Assembly (NCBI RefSeq): GCF_019393635.1
Contig: NC_057861.1
Span: 721,034,232 to 721,098,231, forward strand
Reading direction: 5' to 3'
DNA from: Dromiciops gliroides
Taxonomy: Eukaryota; Chordata; Mammalia; Microbiotheria; Microbiotheriidae
DNA: 64,000 nt
Below are positions 32,410 through 45,249 of the stretch, piece by piece (the stretch's first letter is position 1; each line of letters opens with the position of its first letter). The position numbers and the translations under genes were made by a program. The notes under the pieces are model-generated. The model had not been told where the DNA came from. It ran no database searches and saw nothing but the letters and a program-made list of their open reading frames with translations.

Positions 32410-34610
32410 ATCAACTCAGAGTGTGGAAATAATAAGAAGAATCAAAGGACTGGAAGACATTTTGTATATTTTTTGTTTGTTTCAAGAGTTATCACGAACA
32501 AAGAATGCATAATCAATTGGCCAGTCTAATTGTGACAGTCCTCTCTGTATTTAGCTTAATTCAGTATTGAGATACAAATGAAAAAAATAACTACCAGTAA
32601 TGTCTAGGTCTGGGCTCACCACCTATCCTATTGTGATCATCTAGTAACTATCCCTAAAAATGTTTTGAATTCTGCCAAAGAAATAAATAAACAGTCTTTG
32701 GATATAAGTGCAAAACATTGGATAAATTCCATGAAATATCATACTTAAGACAAAAAAATTATAGCTGGAAAAATAAAAGAGGTGACCTATTTTCCATAGA
32801 ATTTATTTAATATGATTAACTTTGAAAGTTAAATGATCTCTTGTGCTGATAACACAGGATTAGTGCTGCCTTTACATTTTTTTGACCTGTATTCAGTCCA
32901 ATTCATTGTACAGAATGGCACAGATGTTATTGTTGATGTCATTGCTTTGTAATGCTTCTGATTTTCTAGAACAGTCAGTAACTACAGAATCCTAGTTGCA
33001 TTTACTTTGAAGGGTAGAAGGGGTTGAAGAGAGTGAAGTAGAATGAAAGAAAATTTAATAAAAGTCTCAAGACTCTAACTTCTCATGTAAATTAAAATCT
33101 CTTTCGTAGTAATCCCATTTTAATGTTCTCGCTTATTAATTATGGACACTTAACTGTCCAATGCAAGGTTTAGCAACTGAACAAAGGTATCATTGACTTT
33201 ATTTCTTCTACATTCTTCTACATTCATTCTACATTCTACATTTCTATTCTACATTAGCAACAAAGAAAATAAATCTAACCTTTACAGGTCAGATTGTTTC
33301 CTCTAATCTCATGCTTTAACTAATGTTTAAAAAATTGGCACAAACCTCCAGAACTTAGGGTTTGCTTCTAAGTCCTTCTTCATTAAAGTATTCACATTTA
33401 ATTCAACCATAGCTCTTTTATTTTTTTTCCCTTGAAGTCTAAGAAGATTATGATATTACTTGAACCCAAAGAGAATAGGAAGTCAGGGCAAAAATATGTC
33501 TTTCCCTTTAGATAGACATTAAATATATATTACTAATTTCACCATAATAGAAGTTAAAGAATTACCAGCTATATAGCTGAATATCTTACAATGACATCTT
33601 CTAACATCTCTGACATCCTCCAAATTACCCAGATGCTGCTATTGCACTGGAAGCCACAGGGTAGGAAAGTGTGATGTTTCCAAACTTTCTCATGAGCATG
33701 CATAGCTGTAGGGAAGAAAAGTAAAGAAATCAAGAAGCATAGAGGACTATTTCAGTTCACATCCTTCTTTAGAATTCAGATGCTTTAAGAGAAACGGAAA
33801 ACATTATTTCGCAGACCAAAGATTATGTGAGCAAAAATTGCTAATCATATGGAAACACTTGTGTTTAAGTTCATCTGGTAAATAAATTAAAAACCTAATT
33901 TCCCATAATGTACAAGACTTATTTTGGGAAGAAAAGAAATCCAAAGTCAATGCTTATCATTTTTTTCAAAGAATTGTATTTTTATCACACTAAATTCCTA
34001 CCCTAGCCAAAAAAGACAGGAAGCACAAAGCTAATGAACATATCTATTGAGTTTGATAGGACATGCAATAAATGATTCAAAGTCATAGCCCCACTCACAG
34101 GAATAAAGAAGAGAGCTATTGATCAATACTTGGAGGATAGCATCTGTCATTGCAACAGCATTCAAGTCTGTTGTTCTTTCCATTTACAACTGGTGTACTC
34201 ATTACCCATACTGTTCTCCTAGTTTTTTTTTTTCTTTTATTGCAATCACATTAGTCTGTACAAGTCTTCTCAAACATCTCTGAATTTTTATCTTTTAACA
34301 TTTCTTAAAGGCACTTCAATTAAACAACACCCATGTATACTCTAGTCATTTCACAGCCTTGCAATTTGCTCATGATGTTGCAATTTATGTATGTCATGTG
34401 TTGATTTTAAATTTATGTTGGCATATAGTATGGAATGTTGGATTATATCTGATTTCTACCAGACATCTTTCTGCATTTTCCCCCAAATTATTTTTTTTTC
34501 TATTTCACCCACAAACACTCTACCCTTTCCCCTAGTAACTGGAGTCTTTATTTCAATCAAGCATTATGGTGTTTGAATCTGAATGCTGAAAATTCCATGG
34601 ATTTCCTGTT
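32410..34610. other. Unassigned 2.2-kb stretch
   Basis: No recognisable repeat, gene or RNA apart from a CTACATTCTTCTA-like short repeat near 33210-33255. Candidate single-copy sequence. Confidence 0.5.
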
Positions 34611-34820
34611 CCTTTCCCTCTCTCTCTCCCTCTCCCTCTCCTTTCCTCTGTCTTTTTCTGTCTCTCTCTGACTCTTGTCTGTCTCTCCCACTCATCAATC
34701 TCTTACCAATAATACCACATCATTTCAATGGCTACTGATTCATATTGTAATTTGAAATCTGACATGTCTAGGTTTATTTTGTATAGACATTACTTCCTTT
34801 GAGATTTTGGAACATTTTTG

Positions 34821-34985
34821 GTTTTTTGTTTTGTTTGTTTTATTTTTTTAGTGAGGCAATTGGGGTTAAGTGACTTGCCCAGGGTCACATAGCTAGTAAG
34901 TGTTAAGTGTCTGAGGCCGGATTTGAACTCAGGTCCTCCTGACTCCAGGGCTGGTGCACTGTCCACTGTGCCACCTAGCTGCCCC
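34821..34985 (-). mobile_element. tRNA-derived SINE (WSINE1/MIR-like)
   Basis: Antisense full copy. TSD ggaacatttttg (34809-34820) and ggaacattttg (34987-34997). A (TCTCCC)n tract precedes at 34617-34645. Confidence 0.96.
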
Positions 34986-35172
34986 AGGAACATTTTGTTA
35001 ATCAATTTTCTTTTTATATTCTAGCTTTTCAAAATATTACTTTAGTGCTTTGGTTATTGTGGCATTAAAAATTATAGTTAGAAAGTTATATCATTTTAGT
35101 ACATTACTTAGGACTGCCAGTAAACAATATTTTCTAATTATTTTGATCCTGATTTTAGAAAATAATATTTTA

Positions 35173-35317
35173 GGGGCAGCTAGGTGGCAGAGTGGATAAA
35201 GCACCAACCCTGGATTCAGGAGGACCTGACTTCAAATCCGGCCTCAGACACTTGACACTTACTAGCTGTGTGACCCTGGGCAAGTCACTTAATCCCCATT
35301 TCATTGCAAAAAAAAAT
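35173..35317 (+). mobile_element. tRNA-derived SINE, first of a close trio
   Basis: Full copy. Perfect TSD aataatatttta (35161-35172 and 35318-35329). Confidence 0.96.
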
Positions 35318-35520
35318 AATAATATTTTACAGTAGGATTAACATAGTTCCTGGGTATTTCTTGGTAGATAGATTCACAAAGTTTTCCACATATGTTGTTT
35401 CCATTCTGTACATTATTTGACTTTCTAACTCTTGCTGGTTTTTCTTGATAATATAAAAGCAAAAATTTAAAATTTAAGTGGATTTATTTATAACCTGTAT
35501 CTTTCAAAAATGTATTGTAC

Positions 35521-35662
35521 CGGGGGGCAGCTAGGTGGTGCAGTGGATAAAGCACCGGCCCAGGATTTAGGAGGATCTGAGTTCAAATCCGGCCTCAGAC
35601 ACTTGATATTTACTAGCTGTGTGACCCTGGGCAATTCACTTAACCCCCATTGCCCTGCAAAA
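35521..35662 (+). mobile_element. tRNA-derived SINE, second of the trio
   Basis: Full copy. Perfect TSD aaaatgtattgta (35507-35519 and 35663-35675). Confidence 0.96.
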
Positions 35663-35720
35663 AAAATGTATTGTATCAATTAATTTTAAATGACTGTGTT
35701 TTTCTTTAGAAAAAGCATCA

Positions 35721-35889
35721 GGGGTAGCTAAGTGGTTCAGTGGATAGAGTACCAGCCCTGGACTCAGGAGAACCTGAGTTCAAATCCAGCCTCAGACACT
35801 TGACACTTACTAGCTGTGTGACCCTGGGCAAGTCACTTAACCTCAATTGCCTCACAAAAAAAACCAAAACAAAAACAAAAAGCAAACAA
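35721..35889 (+). mobile_element. tRNA-derived SINE, third of the trio
   Basis: Full copy with 'gggtagctaagtggttc' head and a complex A-rich tail. Short TSD near aagcatcag / aaacatcag. Confidence 0.94.
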
Positions 35890-35984
35890 ACATCAGCACT
35901 ATAAAAAGTTATTTGCTTATAACTAATCCCTTAACTGTGTTTCATTTTATTATTATTGCCAATAGTATTATAGTGGATAACAAT

Positions 35985-36200
35985 TAATACTATTAATAAT
36001 GACAAAAGCAACAATATTTATATAAAATGTCAAGCACTATGATAAGTGATTTATAAATATCATTTCATTTGACATTCATAGCAACTCCAGGAGGTATATT
36101 CATTTTACCTTTTTAGACATTGAAGCAAAGAGTGGTTAAATATCTTCTTTACAGCTAATGTCTGAGGCTGTATTTGAACTTGTCTGACACCAGGCCTAGC
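35985..36200 (-). repeat. MIR-family SINE
   Basis: 'tgtcaagcactatgataagtg', 'catagcaactccaggaggta', 'tctgaggctgtatttgaact' in antisense order. Confidence 0.7.
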
Positions 36201-36219
36201 AAAGTAAAAAAGAAAACAA

Positions 36220-36970
36220 ACATTGATCAATCATCTACAATGTACAATGCCCTCACAGAGAAATACTACCAAATAGCAGGTTCAAGAGAGGTTTTCTGTA
36301 GACAGTGGCACCTGGCATGATCCTTCTAAGAGATTTAAGTAAGTAAATGGGGCAGGGTAAAGTCTGTGGAAGGAATGCATTCCAAGCCAAAACTTTAACC
36401 TTTGAAAAAGCATAAAGGCAAGAAATAGAACGCTGATCTACAAAGTAAGTAAAGATTGAGCCAAACCTAGTCTGAAGCCAACTAATAAAAACTTAGTTAT
36501 GAAAACTTTGCTGCAATCCTACCAGGGAGGAACTTTAAATTTCAAAATAGAGATTTTGCAGTAACCAGTTAAGTGGTGCAGTGGATAAAATAACAGACCT
36601 GAAGTCCACAACTTCAGTCTCAGAAACTTCCTAGCACTGTTAACCCTGTACAAATCACTTAACATGCTGCAGTTTCCTCATCACTAAAGTAAAGATGACA
36701 AAAATAATAGTACCTACCTTCCAGGGTTATATTGAAGATATAATGAAGTGATATTTGTAAAGCATTCTTCAAATTTTAAAGTTTTATATAAATGTTAGCT
36801 ATTAATATTAATGTTGTTGTTGTTTTATTGTGGCTGCAAATTGGGAGCCAGTGCAGATTCCTGAGCAGGAGAATAACATGGTAAGAAGATTATGTTAGAA
36901 TGAATGAAAATAGGAACAGCAATTGAGGGTGGGGAATGGAAAAACTTGGGCTGACTATGCTTTAAGCCCT
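36220..36970 (-). repeat. L2 fragment (antisense) hosting a sense MIR
   Basis: L2-like antisense sequence on both sides ('ggaatgcattccaagcc' near 36372; 'gggagccagtgcagattcctgagcagg' near 36841). Between them, 36565-36830 is a plus-strand MIR ('gtggtgcagtggataaaa', 'gcagtttcctcatcac', 'agggttatattgaagata', 'aatgttagctattaatatta'). Confidence 0.65.
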
Positions 36971-38020
36971 TATTTAAAGGATGATTTATTATACATTATG
37001 AATTTCAATGAAGTAAAAGGCATATAACTCATTGACACACAAAATGATAGCATCCCATATAAAGTCATAGTAAATTGTTTTATATGGTTGAATTGGATAG
37101 TTTGTTTGAAAAACCTGGCAAAGAGAGTTTTTTCCTTCCTTATCGCAACCTTGATAATGGAATAATTGGCCATATGATTTGTTTATCAGCAATCTGTAGT
37201 ATTGGTGTTTTTCAAACAACAGTGTATTAATCACTAAAGGAATGCTAACCTCAATATTGATTCTTAGAATTAACTGAGTTTAACAAGTCTTTTGTCATTG
37301 ACAGTGGGGTACAGTTTCAATGCGTAGTTTAAACCTAAGAAGAAATGCTGAGCTAGATGACTGTTACAGTGTTTTGGAAGATCTGGAATGCTTGGGGGTG
37401 GTAATATAATTGCTTACCAGTATCATTTCACTCTTTGCAAGGGTCATGGAACTGAGCTTTTCAGGCTATCAACAGACTTTAAAACAGACTTAAAATAACC
37501 CATCCAACATTGAGTTGTGTTGACAGGTCAGGTGGCCATCATTTTTTTCAGACACTTTGGGCTCCAAAGCTAGGATTCCTCATTTCAGCTCATTTGCTGA
37601 GATTTCTATCACTCCATCATTTGAGTTTAAGCCTGGTGTCTTGAAATCACATGCTGTCTGTTTCCCTTGACTTAGCAGTTCAAATATTCACCCTGTGCTA
37701 AACCAGCCAACTAACTAAATTGTAACTTGGCAATTATCTGGTTAATTGAGGTTGTGTACAAAGTCAAGCCAAGAGGAAGAGGTTTGGGGGAGGTATCAGA
37801 TTTTGGTATGATTATTTTACTTTTTCTGTCTGAACAAAATCAACTCCCTCTTTTCTCTCTCATTTAACTTTCTATAGGAAATCCAGATGAGAAGTTTTTT
37901 TTGTTTGTTTGTTTTGGTTTTTTATTTGGTTTTTTTTTTTTGGGGGGGGACTCCAAGCCACAGCAAGTACAGATATTCTAGCTATTTAATATTTGTTTGA
38001 ATTATTTGTTTAATTCACCA
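36971..38020. other. Unassigned 1-kb stretch
   Basis: No repeat recognised apart from a T/G run at 37896-37950. Candidate single-copy sequence. Confidence 0.5.
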
Positions 38021-38029
38021 TTCTACCTG

Positions 38030-38325
38030 CATAGAATTTTCTCTTCTCAAACTTCCCATTCTTCATCCTTAGCTTCCTGTAAAACACAGCACTACCTCAT
38101 CCAGGAGGTCTTTCCCAGTTTCTCTATCTGCTTTTGCCATCATCTTCGAGAGTACTTTACATATGCCCTGTATTTATCTTATAGGTATCAATTTATATAT
38201 CTTATCTCCAGCATTAAAATGTAAGCTTACTGAGGGCAAAAATGCTTTTTGCTTTTTTTTCCCTCTCCTAAGCATTTAGCAAAGTGCCTGACACATATAA
38301 AAGCTTAGTAAGTGCTTGTTGATTG
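38030..38325 (+). repeat. L2 LINE 3' end
   Basis: 'ctacctcatccaggaggtctttccc', 'taagcttactgagggcaaaaatg', 'gcaaagtgcctgacacatat', 'ttagtaagtgcttgttgattg'. Clear L2 3' end. Confidence 0.85.
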
Positions 38326-38329
38326 GGAG

Positions 38330-39285
38330 ATTGCATGTTTGTCTTCAGTTCACTACATAATCCCATTCTCTGAATTCTATGTTTTTGATAGTCAGCATCT
38401 ACATTAGACACTATCCATTCCAGATGGATGACAGTGATAATTACATATCAGGGACTTAATATTATTGAATTGTGTTGAACTGAATTGTCTGCCTGAATGG
38501 TTTCAATTCTTTATATAATCTAGTCCTCTGTTTTCCATGTCACCAGTCAATGACTACATTTAACTCCAGCCACTCCAAATTGATGGCTGGTAAGTATATA
38601 TATGAGGCATCTGATATATGTCCACAAAACTCCATAAATATTGGTCATCTATAGCCAACTGAAAGAGTAGTCACTGAGACACATTGTCAAAGTTCTTTTT
38701 AGTATTAGAATTAGTCACATTTCAAGGTATTTATATTTTTTTCTATTATAGCATATTTATCAGTAGGTCATTGCTATACCATTTAAAAAAATAATACTTT
38801 AAAAATTCAAGATAATAACTATCTTTTATTAGGAGAAAAGAGGCAGGATTTAAAAGATATGGGCTAGATCTGTGTAATGCTATTTATTCTAAGGAATCTC
38901 TCAGAATCACCCACAGAAAACATCATATATTAGTGTATCATTGTCCAGTCCACAAACATGGGAGAATCAGCAATGCAAATGTTTTTCATCTGTTCATATT
39001 TTAAATTCTTAAATATTTTAAGAAATAAAGATAACTATCCACCAAGCAGATATATTTTCAACTGCCATATTCAGTGATAGGTAACATGCTGGTGATGTAC
39101 TCAGGAAGTTGCTGAACCATTCAGTGATTCTTTTCTCATCTGGAAAATGGGAACAATAGCCAGAATATTTAAAATCACACAGTTGTTCTGAGGATCCCTT
39201 AACATCAGGTTTTTGAAAACCTTAGTGTATGATGGATATATGAATATTTGCTGTCATTACATTCAGGTTGTCAGTAGTTTTGAAT
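38330..39285. other. Unassigned stretch
   Basis: No recognised feature. Confidence 0.5.
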
Positions 39286-39289
39286 CAAT

Positions 39290-39830
39290 TAGTGAATGAA
39301 TGAATGCATGAATAAAAAGTATGTTTGAAGGATTTACTTTATGCTAAGCAGTATTCTAAGTAATTCCAGGGATACAAACATCAAAATAAAGACAATGTCT
39401 CTCCTCAAGAATCTTACGTTAAAATATGGGAATGATATTGGGGAGAGGTGCTATTTTCTTTTTCTTTTTCCTTTTTTTTTAGTGAGGCAATTGTGGTTAA
39501 GTGACTTGCCCAGGGTCACACAGCTATTAAGTGTCAAGTGTCTGAGGCCAGATTTTAACTCAGGTACTCCTGAATCCAGGGTTGGTGCTTTATCCACTGT
39601 GCCACCTAGCTGCCCCAAAAGGTGCTATTTTCTATAAAATTACAGGGAAGGTAACTGGGGTGTACGAACTTAAAGTGACCAACCCCATCAGGAACCAATA
39701 GTAGAGTTAATCTGATTCATGTTCTCGAACTGGAAATGGGTGATAAGACTGTGAAAATGATGTGGAGATGACTAGAGAGAAGGGATCAAAGTAAATCATG
39801 ACTGAGAGCTTTCATATAATTGTGTTCCGG
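39290..39830 (-). repeat. L2 fragment, antisense, hosting a SINE
   Basis: 'gaatgaatgaatgcatg', 'tttactttatgctaagcagtattcta', 'gtctctcctcaagaatcttacg' are complements of the L2 3' end. The part right of the SINE is weaker. Confidence 0.6.
39460..39619 (-). mobile_element. tRNA-derived SINE (WSINE1/MIR-like)
   Basis: Antisense full copy. Perfect TSD aggtgctattttct (39446-39459 and 39620-39633). Confidence 0.97.
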
Positions 39831-40344
39831 GATAGGCAGTCATCCAGTAAAAGAATGAGATCCCAAAGCTTATGTTCCTCTAGAGCATAGTTCCTGCCAA
39901 GGACATTATGGAGGATGAGGTTGAAAAAGAGAAAAGGAAGTTAAATGTGGCTTGGTCTTCCAGAAATCATGTAGGCACCATGTGTCTCAGATACTGTGTG
40001 AGTTGCATGGAATACAAATGGCAAAAAAAGTGAAATAGATTAGAATCATGTTAAACTATATTCAACATCACATCCAGGTATCTCACTTTCCTATGTGCTT
40101 TCCATTTGCCCTGCTGCTGAAATCATACTTTTTCTTCCTTCGCACATTTTTTTCTACTTCTTTCACTGGGGATAGAAATCAACTCATTAGCAGTGATTAT
40201 GAAAAAACAAAACAAAAAAACTTACATCAACTAACTGCTTCATGACTCTGTTCTTGATTTCTGTAACTTGCTAGACCAAAATACTCTTCTTGGGCTACTA
40301 TCATTCTTGTTTATGTGAAGGCATCCCATTAGAAGCTAAGCTAC

Positions 40345-40465
40345 TTGAGCAGGTACTTCCTTGCTTTTATATTGTATTTCTATCTCCAGTGCTTAGCACA
40401 GGGTCTAGGAGAGAGTAATTGCTTAATTTGTACACTTTGTTCCTTCCTTCCTTCCTTCCTTCATC
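40345..40465 (+). repeat. L2 3' end with (TTCC)n tail
   Basis: 'ctacttgagcaggtacttcc', 'tatctccagtgcttagcacaggg', followed by a TTCC tetramer run (40441-40462). Confidence 0.75.
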
Positions 40466-40469
40466 CATT

Positions 40470-41230
40470 CCCTGTTTTATGACTCACCTGATATAACTAA
40501 TCACAGTGTTATTTAATAAAGTCATCTTTGTTATATATTTCAGGGAATCAAGTGTATTTACATATGTATTATTAAAAACTTTTCAGAGAGCCTTTCAATC
40601 AGTTTATCAATGATTATATATATATGTATATTGATTATATATGATTATGTACATAATGATTATATATATTTATAAATCAGTTTCATTACTTTAGAGAAAT
40701 AAAAAAGGTTCCCATTGTATATATGTGTGCAAATAGACTCTATAGATCTATCTACCTATCATCTATCTATCTATCGAGAAAAAGAGAGAGATAGAGTGTT
40801 CTATGAAATATTGTTTACAGATGTTCGCCTGTTTCCTTTCGATAGCCTCATTTATGGATGCTCTCAATGTTTATGTAGATTATCTCCATAAAAATGTTAT
40901 AAATTGGGGAAATTAGGCATATGTGTTAATAATTATGGATGTTTTCTTGGTCATTAAAAGAATAATAATGACTCTTTTCCCCCCTTATGCCTTCATATAC
41001 TGCATGAAAGAACTTATTCTTTTCAACCATAGTCTAGTGTAACAATTTTTGCTATCTTCTTTTTCTTTCAATTATATTATATCTACTTTATATATAGAAA
41101 ATATGATGTTAGTCCAGATGTTGAAAAAAGCTATCTATAATCTGTCTCTCTCTGTCTCTGTGTGTCTGTATCTCACTGTGTCTCACGCTGTGTTTCTGTG
41201 TCTGTTTCAGTCTCTGGCTCTGTCATGTTG
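40470..41230. other. Unassigned, AT-rich with short TATA/TCTA repeats
   Basis: Low-complexity TA (40615-40640), TCTA (40749-40775) and GTCTCT (41140-41215) tracts. No gene seen. Confidence 0.5.
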
Positions 41231-41254
41231 TCTCTCTCATTTTCTCTCTTTTGG

Positions 41255-41440
41255 TGTTTTTTTGTTTGTTTGTTTTGGTTTGGTTTTTGTATGTTTTTTT
41301 TTTTTTCAGGGCAATGAGGGTTAAGTGACTTGCCCAAGGTCACATACCTAGTAAGTGTCAAATATCTGAGGCTGGATTTGAACTCAGGTACTCCTGAATC
41401 CAGGCCCAGTGCTTTATCCACTGTGACACCTAGCTGCTCC
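41255..41440 (-). mobile_element. tRNA-derived SINE (WSINE1/MIR-like)
   Basis: Antisense copy, GTTT/T-rich tail at the left. Both flanks are CT-rich (ctcattttctctct at 41236 and 41456), so the TSD is uncertain. Confidence 0.92.
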
Positions 41441-41444
41441 CTCA

Positions 41445-42660
41445 TTCTTCCCCCTCTCATTTTCTCTCTCTCTCTTTCTCATTTTTTCTCTCTCTCATTT
41501 TCTCTCTCTCCCCCTGCCTCCCTCCCTCCACCACCCACCCGCTCTTATCTGTCTATTCCTTAAAGACATTTTTTTCTCTATTGTCTTCCTTCTAGTTTCA
41601 ACATTAAATAAACTCAGGGTTAATGTGGCTACGTGTTTCTCCTGCAAACCATTTTAAAGCTTTTTTTTCACTCCATTGTCTCATTATTTTATTATGCAGA
41701 TTTGCTCATAATTTTCAACCATCCTTCTATATAATATTTTACAAAATAAATGTATTTTATGTCAGTGTTGTTATTGACTTCTACATCTCTCCATTTAGCA
41801 AATCAAGTGTCTTCTGAATAAGGGGGGGTGCGATTTAGGCCCTTTTAATTGTTTCATTATGGTAACTGATACACTAGTTTATTTTTTTTATGAAATTACA
41901 GATGATGATAGTGACCTTTCCTCTATTTTCTAATTTTCAAAACAAAAATTACTTTATTTGAACATGTTGAAGTTGATTAAATAGTGTAGCTTATTGTTCT
42001 CACATATTTGTGACTCTAAGCAAGACATTTAATGTTTTAGTGCAAGTTTCTAAGAGTATAACTTGTAGAACACATGACAATTTTCCTTGGTCAAGGAAAT
42101 TTTGTCAGTTGGAGGTCCTTACACTAATCAAATGACAGATACATTCAAACACTAAATACACACCAGGAAAACAAACTGTGTCCATTTTTTTTCCCAAATT
42201 CTGTTTCTCAGAAAAGTACTCATCATAGATAGACATGAGATTTCTGTATAACACATGAATTAATGACCTTCTCTATTTCATACTTCTCATAACTACTTAA
42301 TAACATGTTGTTTTTATGATTCTAGGTGATTTTCCATCTTTGTATTAAAATCATTGAGAATCTAAGAGTATGTGGTTTTAATTTGAAGTTCTTTTTAGGA
42401 CTGTTTTGACTCTTCCTTTGGAAGAATTCAGGATCATCTCCACACCATGATGAAATACTAGAGTAAGACTTGGTGATATTATAGTAACAGTGTTTTAGTA
42501 AAGAAACATGCAATGAGAAGTGGAGTTGCACAGTCTTTCCTTACACATGTACCTTTGGTCTTTTAACTTCCATAAATTTTCTATAAAGTATATAGAAGGA
42601 AATGTCCATGTGTAATTGAAATCATCATTTCATCTACCACAGGCCCCAGTCTACAACAGT
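41445..42660. other. Polypyrimidine tract then unassigned sequence
   Basis: 41450-41560 is (TCTC)n/CATTTT low complexity. 41560-42660 shows nothing recognised. Confidence 0.5.
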
Positions 42661-42662
42661 AC

Positions 42663-42800
42663 TGATGATGATGAAGAAGAAGAAGAAGAAGAAGAAGAAG
42701 AAGAAGAAGAAGAAGAAGAAGAAGAAGAAGAAGAAGAAAATGGTGGTGGTGGTGATGATCATGGTGATTTTGGTGTTGGTGTTGATGATGATAGCAACTT
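42663..42800 (+). repeat. (GAA)n triplet expansion with GGT/GAT flanks
   Basis: About 24 near-perfect GAA units (42668-42738), then GGT and GAT triplets. The Glu- and Leu-rich frames across it are artefacts. It abuts the 3' end of an antisense MIR, whose natural 3' tail is a triplet microsatellite. Confidence 0.95.
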
Positions 42801-43020
42801 ATACATGCTTTAGGGTTTGAAAAAAACACTTTAGAAATTATCTCATTTGATCTTCATAATTTTTTGAGGTGGGTGCTTTTACTACTCCATTTCAGATTTG
42901 GTGAAAACTAGGCTGGTAGGGGTTAAGTAACTTTGTGAAAGACACACAAAAAAATAAGTGTCTGAGACAGGCTTTGAATTCAGGTCATCCCGATTCAATT
43001 TCTCTAGCCTCTGCTTCATT
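42800..43020 (-). repeat. MIR-family SINE
   Basis: 'actttagaaattatctcatttgatc', 'ggggttaagtaactttg', 'aagtgtctgagacaggctttgaattc', 'tctagcctctgcttcat'. Its 3' end faces the GAA tract. Confidence 0.8.
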
Positions 43021-43830
43021 TAACATGGACAAGATCTTCACGATAAAATTACACCCTGAGTAGTTCTAATAAACCTGATTTCTTTTCCAATTATGCCATT
43101 TTATATTCTCTTTCTCAAACAAAAGTAAGGAAAAATGAAGGAAAGTTTACCAGTCCTATTTGGGAATATATTGTCTGATCCTTATGTTTTCTTTCACTAT
43201 TATTAGGTTTCTCTGTAGAAGAGATGAGTTTTATTCATTGTCACCTTTGTCTATACTTTCCTCTTAAGTCTCATAACTAACCTTCTCCTCCTTTCTCTTT
43301 TCTACTCATCTGAAAGGATTTAATACCCTGGGTATTGGGAGAATAATATTTTTGGAAATAATTCTTATCTTTATTTTGTATTAAAGAATAAAGCAGGGAT
43401 TGTATTTTACCAGAATTATTGCTTAAAATGCAGATCCATACCTTAATACAGGACTGATAAAAAATGAAATAAAATGTTCAAGCTTAATGTCGTCTGTAAA
43501 AAGGTGAAAAAAGATGGAACTACACAAAGAAATGAATTGGGAAACAAGTTTAAAAAAAAATCAACTCCCTGCACATTTTTTTAGACTACCTCTAAGGCAC
43601 TTTCCAGTACTTTAATCTCTCTTTCTCTTTTATCACTTGTTTTTGGAAACTTGATTCTCTGTGCTGTACTTAGGACACTAGAAAGTACATATTGTATGAG
43701 AAAAGTTTCTAAATTTGACCTTTTATTAAAGCAAAGATCCAAGAATGGGAACAAGATAGAAACAAGCTACAGGACTGATTGGAGGAAAGAAAGAGAAGCT
43801 AGGTAGACAATGAAGAACACAGGGAATTCT
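43021..43830. other. Unassigned stretch
   Basis: No recognised feature. Confidence 0.5.
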
Positions 43831-43995
43831 AGCTTTTGAGTTTAATGGTTTATGCTCAAATCCAAGTTCTGATTCTGACTGTGTGATCTTAGGCAAGTCA
43901 TTTAATATTTCTTGGCCTCAGTTTCTTCAACCATAGAGTGAAAAGATTGCAACAGATGGCCTCTCAAATCCTTTCCAGCTTTAGATTTATGATAA
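43830..43995 (+). repeat. MIR/THER-like SINE
   Basis: 'tgtgtgatcttaggcaagtca', 'ggcctcagtttcttcaacc', ending 'ggcctctcaaatcctttccagctttagattta'. Confidence 0.75.
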
Positions 43996-44765
43996 CATTT
44001 TTTAAAGGTCTTTCATTCCAATAAGAGCTCTCACATAGCAATTAAGATAAATATGGGCTAACCGTCTAAAGAGTGAACAGATTAAAATGAAAATAAAATT
44101 TCTGATTAGTCTCTCCAAGCTATCTGAAGTCATTTAGAAAATTTGGTACTTTCAGCAGCCTGAGAATATGCCAATTAGAAAAATACAAACTTTTTAAAAA
44201 TTTAAACTCAAGCATGTGGATTAATCACTTAATTAAAAGACAAACTATATGGATAAAGTGATTTGTAAATTTGGTAATTAGCTGGCTAATTGAATCAATA
44301 CAGCAAGCCAAACTTAAGATAGCCAGATGTCCATATTTGCCTGAAATATTTCAAACATTTGGCAAAAAAAGCTGGAAGGAAAGATATTGAGGGAAATTGA
44401 TGGACCAGGAAAGCATTTTTTTTTCATACCATATTAGAAAAAACAGTGATGACTTATTGGTTTTCTTGAGAATAAGAAAAAATTTAATAAGCTAAATTAT
44501 GACAACTTCTCTCATATGATAGCTTTAGCATGAGAGAGTTTATGGAATTCTAGACCTACAGTGAGGAAGACCTCCATTCAGTTTCCACATTAGATGAATG
44601 CTCCTGGCCAATGTAAATCAAATTCAAATGACCCCAAATGCCATAGATTTTTCTCTGAAATCATGGGTGAATTGTGGTCTATTTTGGTTTCAAAAAGAGT
44701 TTTCACAACAAGAGGTCCAGGCAGAATTTTTAATGAAAAGAATGCTGAATGTGGAGGCCAAAAAC
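43996..44765. other. Unassigned stretch
   Basis: No recognised feature; an 81-codon frame at 44594 lacks any family resemblance. Confidence 0.45.
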
Positions 44766-44769
44766 TACT

Positions 44770-44945
44770 TGTTTTCTATTTGAATGTCCATGGGCAACTC
44801 CATCAACCTTTCTGGTCTGTTTCCTCATTTAGAAAATAGAATCTTTGTACTCTTTGGTCATGTTTACTCCTCTATAAAATGAATATATTGAATTAGATGA
44901 GCTTTAAGGTTGCTTCCAGCTTTGTAATTTTGTGATGCTGAAGAT
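44770..44945 (+). repeat. MIR/THER-like SINE 3' end
   Basis: 'gtctgtttcctcatttag', 'ctctataaaatgaata', 'ttagatgagctttaaggttgcttccagcttt'. Confidence 0.7.
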
Positions 44946-45249
44946 ATTGAAGCCATTACACATCCTTTCTGTATTCGTATAGTAGAGTTCAGAAAGTGCT
45001 TAGCTATTGATAAGATCTTAAAACTTCTGTCCTTAAGTAGAGAAGTGTCCTATTAGAAAAGAGCCTTCATTCACTCCAGCAGAGATTCTTTCTTACTACT
45101 CCTTCCCATAAAATATTTTTATGGAAAGAAATAAAATCATTTTTCTCTCATCTCCCATGTGACTTTTCTTCTCTCATGAGATCGTATACTCCAAGTGACT
45201 GGTCTTTTTATCCAAAATGGATAATTCTAGGGTAAAAAGAAATTTCTAT

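Noticed and set aside
35173..35245. tRNA genes at SINE heads
   Set aside because: The heads retain Pol III box-like sequence but do not fold as complete tRNAs and are followed by SINE bodies.
42616..42829. Poly-glutamate and poly-leucine proteins
   Set aside because: They are translations of the (GAA)n tract on the two strands.
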